A stretch of DNA of 64,000 bases from Ctena decussata (lineage: Eukaryota > Mollusca > Bivalvia > Lucinida > Lucinidae): contig OZ022503.1 in NCBI GenBank assembly GCA_963989385.1, positions 68,732,123 to 68,796,122 of the forward strand. Direction: 5' to 3'. Of the stretch, positions 1 to 12,400 are shown in pieces. Under the pieces are notes generated by a model. That model saw only the letters and a list, made by a program, of their open reading frames with translations, made no database searches and had not been told where the DNA came from. Positions within the stretch are counted from its first letter, which is position 1, and each line of letters begins with the position of its first letter. The translations under genes and the position numbers were made by a program.

Positions 1-194
1 GCCATTATCGTGTGTGTGAAGGGTTGTGAGGGACAGGGGTTGAGTGTGGGGTCATAAACTTTATCGTCACCTATTTGAGGGTGGGGGGGGGGCTGCCGGG
101 GGCAGAGGTTGAAAAAAATTCTGATGAGACTGGAAGGGTCGTAAGAAAATGTGAATCATATGAAAATGTACCCCCGCCCCCGGGGACAGGTGGG

Positions 195-335
195 CAGGGG
201 TGTTGCTTGGTTGGTTGTTTTAGGTTTAACGGCCCTTTGAGACAATAGAAAACAGAAATGATAGACGAGAGACAAAATTTCCAAACAACGCCCACCAGCA
301 CCTACTGCAAGCACAGTAGGCCCTTGCCCTAAGCG
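195..335 (+). repeat. Dispersed repeat R1, 5' fragment
   Basis: It shares GTTTTAGGTTTAACGG, GAGACA, ATGATAGACGAGAG and CACCTACTGCAAGCAC with the copies at 2820-3110 and 43745-44310. The rest of 1-600 is low-complexity G/C tracts and no gene is seen. Confidence 0.6.
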
Positions 336-849
336 GCGGGGGTGTTGGAAAAATTCTGATGAGGTTGGGAGGGTCGTAGTCCTCCCTTCCCTCCCTTCCC
401 CCACCACCATCATCACGATGATGATAAATTACTCGGCCCTTATCCCAATCTTCATGGATCAATTGTACCATAGTTTTATCGGTTTGCCACAGTGATTTAA
501 GACTCACAGGTCTCTCTTTTCGAACCACACACACTGAGTAGGCAAGAGGCTTGCCAGTATAAATTAGAACAATCGCTATCAATACGGTATAATTATGTTC
601 AACTTACGTACCATGCGACTTCCTGGTTGCTGTAACCATTAGCTAAGTATTGAACCGAAGCGTTCTAAAATGAACAAAATAGCATGCTATTTGTTGTTGA
701 CGAATACACGTTATGTAAACAAATGGTGTGTGACTGTTATCGATCTGTTTACGCGTCGGTCTGTCTGTGTGCATACCTGGCTGTGCGTCAGTCTGTGTGC
801 ATATATATATGGGGTGCCGTTTTACTTTATTGATACATCCATTATTCTA
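336..849. other. No gene seen
   Basis: G/C-rich homopolymer tracts around 360-410 and unremarkable AT-rich sequence. The short open frames here lack similarity or coding character I can recognise. Confidence 0.5.
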
Positions 850-1140
850 AATATTGATATCCATAGATTCGGATGAATATTGGATATCCATAATTGCGAA
901 TAAATCAATAATGGAAATCCATAAATCGTATTATGGATATCCATAAATCATGTTGAATTATAGATATCAATTTTCGATTTATGGATATCTATAATTCGAA
1001 TTATGGATATCCATAATTGATTTATTGATATCTATAATTCAACATTATTTATTGATATTCACGATTCGATTTAATGATAATTATTTTTCGAATTATAGAT
1101 ATCTATAAATCATGTTGAATTATAGATATCCATACTTCGA
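850..1140. repeat. GATATC-centred palindromic satellite
   Basis: About ten degenerate units of 20-30 bases built on ATGGATATCCATAA and ATAGATATCTATAA, many of them palindromic. It looks like a short satellite or an expanded subterminal repeat of a DNA element. Confidence 0.75.
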
Positions 1141-1412
1141 ATTGTGTCAATCTTTTTTCTATGACAACGGCTTCTTAATGAAAAGAAGGAATAAGTTTAA
1201 AAGAAAAAGAGCATCTCTGCCGAACATGGCAAAAATAAATAAGAATAAAGACAAGAAGTAACTTTAAAAAAGATAATTGCCGAAAATAACAAAGCCGTGG
1301 GTTCCTTAAATACGAAAGTGATATGTGTAATGGTCATTAAAGAAGAAGAGGCTGTTCTAGGTAATATTACACGCAATACTTGTGTGAAGTTAAATTGAAA
1401 TCAGTCCATAAA

Positions 1413-1527
1413 TGAGCCGCGACACAACACATGCAAGAAAGTGGCATATGCGCCCAGCCCAGACTCAGGTCAGCCTGGACATCCGCCGAGTATGACCAGA
1501 GTCTTCACTGTCCGCATGGAGCTTGCT
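1413..1527 (+). mobile_element. GAGCCG-type MITE, truncated
   Basis: It begins TGAGCCGCGACAC and continues with GCGCCCAGCCCAGACTC and GTCTTCACTGTCCGC, the left half of the family seen complete at 14632-14869. Confidence 0.75.
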
Positions 1528-2819
1528 TACATAAATGTAGCATATATTTTTTAATTTTAGTCGAATCGTTGCGGTATCATCCTGGTGTGATTTTGTAGCA
1601 TACAATCTTCGAACGTTTTTGTGGTTGTTGTTGTTTTGCTTTCGCTCCTTAGTGATTTCGGTGAATAGAGACACCTACAAGTCAGCGATCAAAATCCTGA
1701 ACGCACCTTGTCGAACGGAAACATTTAATATCAGCCATAAAGTTTATTTTCACGTTCTCTGTTGTAGATTTTCTATTCATTAATGAAAAGTTTATCTGTA
1801 AAACAATCAGACCATAAACAAATCGACGAAGTAAAAATCAAATTCGCTTTGATAGCATATCGTCTGAAAACTGTACAGATTTTATTATTATTCAAATTTG
1901 TTTACATTCTATATAGTTTAAAATTTGCTTTCATATAATCGAGACCAGGATCTAAGTCAAATTTCACCTTATAATGCCTTACGCCCCCCCCCCCCCCTAA
2001 AAAAAAAAGACGATAATGGTTCTATTCGAAATTAAAGATGGTCACCATCCCCAGACAAGGACAGCCACTAGATCACTTGCACGGCATGTGTGCATTTCTC
2101 TGATAGGAAGTATTAGCTAAAATCGATCCGGTTAAACAAAACAAAAAGTATTTGAATGGTTGGATAAATGTGGGGAAATTGTAATAGAGTTTCAGATGCA
2201 TGATTATTATGAGTTGCCTAGCTTTTGATATGTTTCCACAAGAAAATGGTATACGGACAATTATGTAAGGCCTAAAAAATACCCGTGTTTCCACTAACCC
2301 GACCGACCCTGCTTCAGACCCCCCCCCCCCCCCTCCCCCGACTCTGCTATTTTTATCAATAAAAGAACAAATAGAAATTAAAACACAGACCCTACCATTT
2401 TCAATTTCCGACCCTACCCAGTTTCGTCTTTGCATTTTCCCAAAGTAATTTCTTTTTTTTTCACTACCTTTTTGTAGTTTTTGGCATTACATGTAAGTAC
2501 CTTCCAAAATACAGATTTTACTTTTTCGAGCATCTAAGATGAATCATCATATACAGTGCAAGTCTCAAAAATACAATTTTATCAACAAAATACATGTACA
2601 AAAATCAGGAAACATAAAAAATACAGTTTTCCTACCTACCGATCAGATTTTTTCAGCATGTTAGTAGAAACACAACTTATTTTTAGGCCTAACCGTTAAC
2701 AAAAATCATATGAAAAAGTTGGTTTCTATGGCAACCTGTAGAAATGAGCGGCTCCATCGTCGTCATCTGTCGTCCATAATGTCCAAACAGGAACGCCTCT
2801 GAAGCTTTTGGATAGTTTT
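1528..2819. other. No gene seen; homopolymer tracts
   Basis: Poly-C followed by poly-A at about 1984-2009 and poly-C at about 2319-2338. A 120-residue open frame on the minus strand reads through the second tract as poly-glycine and looks accidental. Confidence 0.55.
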
Positions 2820-3110
2820 ACTTTCAGATTTCATGTGGCAGGTGGGTTGGCTGTTTTGAGTTTTACGGCTCTTCGAGACAGTATTTCAGTCTAGCCGTCT
2901 TCCAAAGAGAGGGAGAAAGAATAGAGAAAAGATATTGGAGAAAGAAAAATGTCCAAACAACCCCCGCCCGCACCTACTGCAAGCACAGTAAGCCCTTGCT
3001 CTACTATTAATCAAGTCAGTAGGACGCCCGGTACTGAACGTTACTCAGCACCATCGCTCCACCACGACCACCCTCACAGATTTCATGTGCATCATTTCGT
3101 GGAAAGAGGG
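2820..3110 (+). repeat. Dispersed repeat R1, 5' half
   Basis: Contains GAGTTTTACGGCTCTTCG, ATGTCCAAACA, CACCTACTGCAAGCAC and GGACGCCCGG, matching the fuller copy at 43745-44310. The open frame starting at the shared ATG is not conserved beyond about 15 codons, so it is not treated as a gene. Confidence 0.65.
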
Positions 3111-3506
3111 TATTTCGGAATACTGTTTTGGGACTGATCAGTCGAGAAAGGCCTTTGGTTGCTATGTGGTTTGTAGTCAACTTAGGCTTATTGTAGGAAA
3201 ATAGAATCTTCCGAATGAATCTGGCATTAGTGATGGGTTAATCATTGTGCTGATTATATATCGTCCGGTCCTTTTGATGGATTACATAAATGCATTTAAG
3301 GATACTTTTGAAAATAGAGTAAAAATATAGGCAATGATCAGGAATTAATATAATTAAATCCCACAAGTTCTGCTTAAGCTTAAGAGGGCGGTGCAAGTGT
3401 TGCGCATTTAATCGCTGGTAACGAACAGACTCGATTAAACTGAGACTGCTATTTTATTTATAGACTCGCTTTGAAAAAAGGGGCTATATATACTGGATTT
3501 GGTCTG

Positions 3507-3580
3507 TCCGTAATTCCGTTATTCCGTTATGCTGTAACTCCGTAGTTCCGTAAGTCCCTAAGTCCGTAATTCCGTAACGC
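3507..3580. repeat. TCCGTAA short tandem repeat
   Basis: Runs of TCCGTAATTCCGTTA and variants, about eight degenerate units, leading into the 130-base array below. Confidence 0.65.
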
Positions 3581-3867
3581 TGTTTTTTGTGTCACAGTTT
3601 TCTCAGGAACTATAGAAGCTAGAATCTTGAAACTTGGTATACATATGTACAATGAGTTGTTGTATCGTGGCATTGAGAATCTGGCCCATTGCTTTTATTC
3701 TTTTCTTTATTTGTCCATTTTTCTGTGTTTTCAGGGTCTATTTTTATCACAGTTTTCTCAGGATCTCAGGCATACATATGGAGAATGAGTGATTGTATCG
3801 TGGGATTGAGACTCAGGCTAATTGCTTTTGTTTGTCTATTTTTTATCCATTTTTCTTTCCATATTTT
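3581..3867 (+). repeat. Degenerate tandem array, first part
   Basis: Units of roughly 130 bases contain CACAGTTTTCTCAGG, ACTTGGTATACATATG and CTTTATTTGTCCA. The last 179 bases (3689-3867) recur without a difference at 5239-5417. Confidence 0.75.
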
Positions 3868-5238
3868 TTTTTTTTTTTTTGTCGGCTCCTCCTCCCCTAC
3901 ACCGACACCATATTTTTTACATATCGTGTTATTCTATATACATTATTTATAAATATTTACATTATTGAAAATCTGCGTATAAATGTTTTTATTGTTTTTT
4001 TTCCGATTTACCTCTAACACAAATTTGAGGTCAAATAAAACATTGATTAGATAGAATGTAAGTATTAGCAGTGAACTTAACCTCTCCGGTGCCCGTCGAT
4101 GCACAAACCACATCGGGCCGCCTGCAAAGCTCTCGTGAACTCCTTCGGGGTTCACTTACTTTGCACACGGCCCAACGTAGTCCGTACCTCGACAAACGCC
4201 AGAAAAAATGAGATTCACCCCCACAATACTCACATTTACCACTGACCCTCTATTGCTGGTCTTTTAGAGTAACTAGCCTCTCACTAACTAACGACAACCA
4301 AATACGATATCAGTCGCAACGCGACCGGTCCACACAACGCTCGACCGGCGCTAGGCTACGACGGTGTCCGTCAAATGCAACGGCCGAACACGTAGTTACT
4401 ATCCTTCGACGTATATTTGACACATCTCACAATACATGACCACGAAAAAAACGGTACAGGAAGGGTCTGAAAAATGGTGTAGTTGCGAGAATAAGAAATT
4501 TGATGTTTCCAGCGTATATTGCGTGAAGAAGCCAGTGGTCGTCGCCAAAAAATTCCAAGAGAAGCGCTTCGCACTTCATGGAATTCTAGCTCCTCCAACC
4601 GGCCCCATCACACGAAGAACGCCGAAAAAACAACAACTTTCAATTCCTAAATATATACTGTATGTATGTATGTATGTATGTATGTATGTATGTATGCGGT
4701 TAGTGTTTGTACTTAAGGGAAGTGTCAGAAACAATGAAAGAAAAGGCTTAACTTTTAGTTTAGAGTACCGAAATTAATTTAAAGTTATGCGGTTAATATT
4801 TCATTTGAACACGATATGTTTGAGCCGAGGCTGTTGTGGCGATGTGGATGTGACCGCCCGCCCTGCGCGGAAGACCGCCCTGGCTGCCCTAGAAACCTGG
4901 CAGACTATCCCGCAGGGAACAGCGCAGTCACATCCCTCTATCACCTGTCCAATGGCCTCGACGCCCTCACCTTTATAATCTTTTTTTTTTTTTTTTTTCT
5001 ATTTATTTATTTTTTTGGTCACAAGATCTATTACATTTATTATTGGATTTAATACTCGTATCAATATTAGAACTTATCAACTCCCCCATTGACACTTAAA
5101 AACCATACAAAACCCAGAACTGGCGCCGATTCAACATAGAATCGCCGAATCCGCGTCAGTCAAGGGTCGTCCGTATGCCTAGGTCATCTTTTTTTTTTAT
5201 ATATATAAGCTTAAACTTGTTGACTACGCCATCAAAAC
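3868..5238. other. 1,371-bp foreign segment between identical 179-bp repeats
   Basis: The tandem array is interrupted by a more GC-rich segment of different character, with poly-T at both ends (about 3868-3881 and 4981-5000) and a (TATG)9 microsatellite at 4661-4696. No recognised protein is coded; open frames of 63-113 residues overlap on both strands. TGGCGCC near 5122 resembles a retroelement primer site, but no LTR structure supports that. Confidence 0.5.
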
Positions 5239-5580
5239 TTGCTTTTATTCTTTTCTTTATTTGTCCATTTTTCTGTGTTTTCAGGGTCTATTTTTATCAC
5301 AGTTTTCTCAGGATCTCAGGCATACATATGGAGAATGAGTGATTGTATCGTGGGATTGAGACTCAGGCTAATTGCTTTTGTTTGTCTATTTTTTATCCAT
5401 TTTTCTTTCCATATTTTGCATGTTAACAATGAAAATCTGTGTCAGAGTTTTCTCTAAAACTATTAAAGCTAGAATCCTGAAACTTGGTATACATATGAAC
5501 AATGAGTTGTTCTATTGTGGGATCAAACATCAGGCTCATAACTCTTATTCTTCTCTTTATTTGTCCATGTTTTCAATATT
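5239..5580 (+). repeat. Degenerate tandem array, second part
   Basis: 5239-5417 repeats 3689-3867 exactly. The array then continues with units carrying CCTGAAACTTGGTATAC and TCTTTATTTGTCCATG. Confidence 0.75.
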
Positions 5581-5581
5581 T

Positions 5582-5822
5582 TCGACACGACACGACAAAA
5601 CCAACAAAATGGCATATGCGCCCATCGTAGACTCAGATCAGCCTGGGCATCCGTCCAGTCTGATCAGAGTCTTCGCTTTGCGCTTAAAGGGTAGCTAAGG
5701 GTCTAAGCTACCTCCATGCCGGTAGCAAAGATTCTGATCATACGGGGGGGATATGCCAAAGCTGATGTGAGTGTTCGCTGGACACACATGCCACTTAGTT
5801 GGTTTTGTCATGCCCGGGCTCA
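5582..5822. mobile_element. GAGCCG-type MITE
   Basis: A palindromic element with CGACAAAACCAACAAAATGG on the left and its complement TTGGTTTTGTC on the right. The centre carries GGGTAGCTAAGGGTCTAAGC. It lies downstream of the gene A poly(A) signal. Confidence 0.8.
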
Positions 5823-5984
5823 AATATACGAAAATATCAGACTCAGTTTGATTAAGTCTGTCCATGACCAGTAATGAAATGTGCAATATTAGTCACACCT
5901 CTCACACCGACTTACACGGAACTTCGTTTTCAAAAATACTCTAAATAACCTCAGTGATTCCAGAGGATAAAAAAATAAACACAT

Positions 5985-6409
5985 GCTTGGTAGGTTGGTG
6001 GGATGATATGGGTTTGTAAAATCTGGGTTATTTCAGGCAGAATAAATTATAAATATAGAACTAGATCCAGTTTGGGCTTCCCATTTTTTGTGTTTTTTCT
6101 CACTTTTATAATTTATTTGGCCTCTGATAATTTCAAAGTATAAAACAACAGTTGTCACAATTACTTTTTATTCACGAAGATGACACTGCCCTCTACAGCA
6201 AACTCTCACAAAAGATTTCTCCGCTCCTTCACTCCTACAAACGCAACAAGTTGAGAGAAACTTAAATATATTTTTGTTTTGATTTCTCAATGAAGCATAT
6301 GCAATAAAAGCTTATTAGAATCGTTTAGGTTATTTTCTATTTTTAAAAACAATGTTAGCTTCTCTTGTACTTCAATTCCGCAGTAGTATGTAGCCGCCTA
6401 GGGTCTGCC
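5985..6409 (-). other. Gene A 3' UTR and downstream flank, conserved with gene B
   Basis: Alignable with 46300-46941, including GGGATGATATG, TGGGTTATTTC, GGGCTTCCCAT and TTATTCACGAAGA. The duplicated unit therefore extends past the poly(A) signals. Confidence 0.7.
6167..6172 (-). promoter_or_regulatory. Poly(A) signal of gene A
   Basis: AATAAA on the minus strand, about 240 bases after the stop codon. The gene B flank has AATAAA in the matching place (46471-46476), inside the same context CGTGAATAAA. A second conserved AATAAA lies about 55 bases further downstream in both copies and could be an alternative site. Confidence 0.55.
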
Positions 6410-6429
6410 TTAAAACCAGTCTTTAAACC
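6410..6429 (-). CDS. Gene A exon 11: last six codons and stop
   Basis: After acceptor CTATATTACAG the exon completes an Arg codon and encodes FKDWF, then TAA at 6412-6410. Gene B has the same acceptor and ends in NNDWV with TAA at the same place (46942-46961). The 3' UTR follows toward lower coordinates. The end is short, but conservation of acceptor, frame, DW and stop in both paralogues makes it convincing. Confidence 0.82.
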
Positions 6430-9400
6430 CTGTAATATAGAAAGTAAAAAACAGTATGATCATGTGTAGTCTGAAAGCAAAAAGATCATTCTGATGCTAT
6501 CAGAAGTTTCCTACATTTTTGGGGAAGGATTCAAATCTGCCCATTCTCGGGTTTTCGTCATATCTTGCATGATTTTATGTCAGTATTGCAATATTACATT
6601 ACTGCACATAAACAGGCTCAACTGAGCCGAGTCTGCTATTTTCGTTTCTCTGCTGTTTTTCAGGTTTCCAGAGGATCTTCCATCAGAATATATCACAAAA
6701 TAATTCCGATTATATGAGCCGCGACACTAGAAAACCAACAATGTGTTTGTGCGCCCAGCGCAGACTCAGATCAGCCTGGGGATCTACCCAGTCCTATCCG
6801 ACACTTTGCTAAGCGCTTAAAGGGTAGCTAAGGGTCTAAGCTACCTCCATGCGGACAGTGAAGACTCTGATCAGACTGGCCGGATGCCCAGGTTGATCTG
6901 AGTCTTTGCTTGGCGCACAACCACTTTGTTGGTTTTGTCGTGTTGCGGCTCGTATGAAATATGATATCAAACAAATATTGAATGGACAGATTTGAAACAA
7001 AACATAAAGCGTTACAGTTCATAATGAAATACTAGTTTCCAAACAGTCATGGCCATCTCCAATCGTTGAGCTAAAATCATTTCTTTTAGTGCGAACTTTC
7101 ATAAATCTTTGCACATATAAGGAATACTTACATTGCTTGTTTTAAATGCATATTATATCTAAACAGTAAAAGGGAAGAAGCAAATTTTGCATTTCACTGC
7201 GTCCTTTCTTTTGACATAGCATATTTTTGGCTATTTACCCAGGCCAGGTGAGTCATTCATGAACAGTTATCTGAGTTATAGATAAAATACATATTTGGTA
7301 CTACAATAAACATTGATAGAGAGTTTCCTTCATTTCAACAGAAAAAAGACATGGAATCCAAGATCTTGATTACTTTTGTGGACTTAGTTTCAAACCAACC
7401 TACAACCAAAGCAGACTGTTCTTCAGGGAGACCAACCAAGACCCCGTTTTTATCAAATTAATTATCTGTTTCATACCTCCTATGCCCCTGTTCTAAATTC
7501 ACATGGTATAAAGAAAATCCAAGAACTTACTCTTTTTCAAGCAAACGGTAGCTTCCTGACAGTTTCCACGGCACTCACACATATTGTTGGCGGTGTTGCA
7601 GCGAACTCGTTTGCTTTTGCTTTTGCATTTCCCATTTAGGCACGCTCCCCCTAGACTACCAGCTGCAAATTAGAAACGTAGATATTTTACTTGACAGTTA
7701 TTCACGCCCGCGTAATTCAAGCAAGGTCTTCATTTATAACATGATTAATAAGAAATTGGTTCTTTTTACCACTGGAGGATGACGCTGTCTGAGGCATTTT
7801 TCAACGTATTGTTTTCCAACCTGGTTTCATGGAGTGTAACAGTAATGTATCGAGATAAATCTACTAGCCGTCTCGTTATAACAGGTACTGTACTGCACTT
7901 CATCACAAATCTAGATTCTTGTATACATTATTAATGTATTTTATATGTATCAAGATTTGTTGTCGCAGAAATAGAGGATTTTACACTACTGGTCAGTTCA
8001 TATGAAATTTATGAAACGAGCATTCGGCGAGTTTCATAAATTTCATATGGAGTGACCGCGAGTGTAAGATTCTACAAATCATATGACCCTTTAAAATTTG
8101 ATTTTATCGCCTCCAAAATGACCATTATTTCAATTAAAATAACACACACTAGCAAACACATTGTAAACTCGGTCGTTGTCAATGACATGTACGCGCAAAA
8201 AGTGTTACTACACGTACGGTCATATGATTTTTGTGACTCAACTTTATCCACTGAATAACTGTGACCTCATATGATAAACAGGAATTTTTAAACTCTGAAG
8301 ACTAATTAATAATTTATATTCTGCTTTAAGTATCTAAAACATGTAAACGCTTTAATGGGGCTGCCTTGGATATAGGTTCTTAAAAGATATAATATATATA
8401 TGTACGAATGTAAATGTATCGCAGATTATTTTTCGTAATGCAAGGAGATCAATTTCATAGGTATTAAGTGTAATTTAATAACCCAATAGAATTTAATATG
8501 GCCAAGAAAGCAAACGTCAGAGCGTTATAATTTATTCATTGTTTATTAACATGTTCGTATAATACGAAGTTAGTAATTTATCAGTTTAAATTCTCAATTT
8601 TACGCAAGCTCGTGGGCCAATAGCTTTTAATTTAGCGAAATAATCTTTAACAATTTACTGTGATATCGGATATTTTCGTCATACAGGTTACCGGTATATT
8701 AAAACATAGAAAACTACCATATCGCCAGTTTGAACTTACCAGGAACACACTGTCCCGGAACCAATTTAGCTCCAGTTGTACAGACACACTGATTAAGGGC
8801 ATTACAGATTTCTCCAACATTGTTGCAGTCTAAGTCATTTTGGCATTCTGAAGAGTAAGAAAATATGTTGATGTAATGTGGATATCACTCTTCAAAACCG
8901 AAGAAAAGATAGATAAAATATATTTCTAAATCGGTATAACCCCGCAATGAAACTACATTTAATGCTATTCACTGTAGTATATTTCCGAATGCTAGTTTCA
9001 CGAATTACAGTAAACGGAAGTTTAATTTCGAAACTTTTTGGGTTTGGGCTATTGAGCCCCGCTATGCGGAATACTGGCTTAATGTATTTGCGAACAGCTA
9101 AGAATCAAATCATATATCATAGAAGCAGGACAAATGATTCACAATAAAGTCAATTCAAAGAAAATTAGAGAATAAGGCTAATGGCATCTTTAGTGTCTTC
9201 ATGCAAACAGTGACTTGCTGAGTCATATATCACTGTTTGGCGGTTGGTTGTAAAGTAGATCAAAACAGCGTGGAGCGCGAGTGGTATGCCTACTTATAAC
9301 TGATTAAAAACAGTGATTTATTACTCAACAAATCAATGTTGTAGTTGAACGCATGGATTCTAACACATAAAATTGCAGAACAAAATGTATTCAGTTACTT

Positions 9401-12400
9401 TATATTCTCCCAACGATTATTCTACCCAGCAAATAAACCCGCAAACGACATTGGTAGTAACAAAGCATCTACGTATTTCTTTTCGAAAAAGGCAAGTGTT
9501 AAAGAAACGTGTTTTGACATCAAAAGTTAAGGAAACGTGTTTTCATGTCATCACTGGGCCTCCGTAGCTAACCATTTCCCGGGAGCTGCGGTTTTCGCCC
9601 GCCTTTGCTTTACGATCTGCTCGACAGAAGTGAAATGTTCTTGAAAGGTTCGTAAAACCCATTTCAAAGAAACAAACAAATATGGCGTCGTTTGTTTAGA
9701 CGAAGGCGTTAGCAATTAGCCTCATCTTTGACAAAACAGTGATACTAGTATGTTGCAGAACAAATCCGTGAAACACATCAGTTTAATTAAGTATAGGCGC
9801 GCTGTGATATAATCATCAGATCATCAGGAAGTAAAGTGGCAATTGTTATTTCAAAATTATAACGACTTTATCTGATAAAACACAATAAATATTTTCATCC
9901 CATTATAACGGTCCACCAAATACGATATTAAGACACCCGGAAAAGACCAGAATCAAAATATACAACCCGCCCGAGACACTATGAGAGGTAGATTGCATCA
10001 CAATCCACCCCCCCCCCCCCCCAAAAAAAAAAAAAAAAAAAAAAAAACAGTGCATGTTCGATAACACAAAAAATGTCAAACATAGAAGAACTGCTTATAA
10101 AAACAGCATCATCAAAACCCATAAACAGTACATAAAACATGTAAAATATAGATATTTATACATGTTTTCTATTTAAACCACAAAACAAAATCTGAAAGCA
10201 AAGTGGACAGCCGCACCAGCAGTTTCCGCCTTTGAACGAACATTAGTTAAAGCTACTGGGGCTTAAAACAGCGGTATCCGCTCAACCCCACACTCCCGTC
10301 AGTCCCTAAAACAAGATTAAACATATAAATTATAGATTAACGAGAAGTTAAAAATTAAAAAAGATCAAACATATATACACCTCAGTGTTAATAAAAATTC
10401 GCGTGACGGTGACGCTTGAAATGTGGAAAAAGGGCTCGGAAGACTGTAGCCGCATGTCTGCTACACCAAGTACTAACACCACTGATTATCAAACAAAATA
10501 ACATTGCTCTTCCAAGCAATGGATGGTCCATTTACTGGCATAGTTCGCATTTGTTACAAAAGTATGTAATGATATATTATAAAAGGGTGGTCTTACGTAT
10601 ATCATAATTAATGGCATATCAATCAAATAACAAGATAAAGCGATTCGGCTAATACAAATCTGTAAAACGCAAACATGATTTTAATCTAATGCTTGACATA
10701 CCTACTGAACAAGGAACGCAATCACCAAGGACGTTGACTATTCCCGGGGCGCATATACAGACACCGTTTGAGCAGACCTGACCGATTGGACAAGCTGGGT
10801 TACAATCTGCAAATGGTAAAGACGTTCATATACCTTCATATATTTAATCATATTAACTAAATTTATACACACGATTTCAGGAATATGTGAAGTATATTTT
10901 AATTTCTGGTTGTTCTAAAGCATTTTACTGAAACTAACATATGTAAAAAACACCACGAAGCGATTAAATGAATACTATTTTATATCTAGACTTTTCTGTA
11001 TCTGTAACTTTCTGTACTGCCTAAGACCGGCGTATGTGTCAGTTAAAATTCAATACAACACTTCAACAACTGGTTTGTTTATTTTATGTATCGCAAAGTC
11101 TGTTTTTCAAAGAAAACACGATCAGTTAAAACCAATCTAACGGAACGCGAACGTAAGAACAATAAATTATAAAATGATAAAATATATTGATATGTCGCGT
11201 TCCTTATCGTACATACTCTAAACCTTTAGCAAAAAGTAGTCTGACCAGGGTATACACTGTTTTGTTTTCAGGTGATTTCTTACATACTTCCTCGCTTAAA
11301 CAATATCTAAAGGGTAGTTTTTGCTACGAAATGAGATTGGGAACTAATGTCGCAAATTTTATGTAACCTACGTCACAGCGGTAAATTCATGATACATGTG
11401 TTAACAAAAATGGCCAGGCATCATCAAACTTACAAGATCACACGAAGAAATATACGTTCGTCAATGTTTTATATCATTTGTGCAAATTTGCTCCATTTTG
11501 TATAATTTACTCGACTTCAAAATACATTACCCCAGCATTTTTCTGTAAGAATGTAACCTTACGTCACGGGCTTTATTTAAAACTGAGCAAAGCAATCGCT
11601 ATGAAAATCATGTGCGAAATCCTGCCTCGTAACAGCTTCATGATGGTGTGCTTAGATTTCATGCACTGAAACACTAAGTGGTATAAAAACGTTAAAAAGT
11701 GTGTACTGTAACCTACGTCACACGTAACCTACGTCACAACGTCACTAAGACCACGCTTTGAAAGCGTTGACGTCATTTGATTAAGCAGCGCTTCATAGAA
11801 AATCCCTTTCTTCCAAAAAAGCAAAGAAAACCATTTAAAATTGAAACCAGCCAAAACAATCAAATGTCAGTATATTAGTAAATGTGCAATGCTACGCATG
11901 TCAAAGAAATCGTATGCGACATCGTCCTTCAACGTATCTAAATAACGTCATAAAACACGCCATTTCTAATTGTTAGGGTATGTCTCTAAACATGGTTGGT
12001 ATTCCATAATCTAAAACTATTATCTGAAAATATTTTAAAGCTTTGAAGCAGATATAATGAGCATTATGGTCGTGATTTTTTCTTGAATTCTGGCATGGTT
12101 GGATATATGGCCATTTTTGTCCGCGAATGGCCCAGCTTAACTGAGAACGTCTCTTTAGTGCATTTCAGGCTCACTGAGAATTAATTTTATGCCACTCTGT
12201 ACAACATATTACAGTAGAAGGCTGAATGACTGATGAAAGCAATATATTTTTTACACTTTAGTTGGTCATCCTAACCCCTCGTTAACTATGTATATACAAG
12301 GGCTGTTACTAAACGAAAAAGAGTCCTAGTTCCCAAACGATCTGGTCATCGTGGCCGTGGCTAAACAAATTTGTTTAGCCACGATGACCAAAGCTTTGGA

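Noticed and set aside
2073..2435. 120-residue minus-strand frame
   Set aside because: It depends on translating a poly-C/G tract as poly-glycine; no other support.
3689..5417. LTR retrotransposon with 179-bp LTRs
   Set aside because: The repeats lack TG...CA ends, belong to a tandem array seen outside them, and the interior codes no gag or pol.
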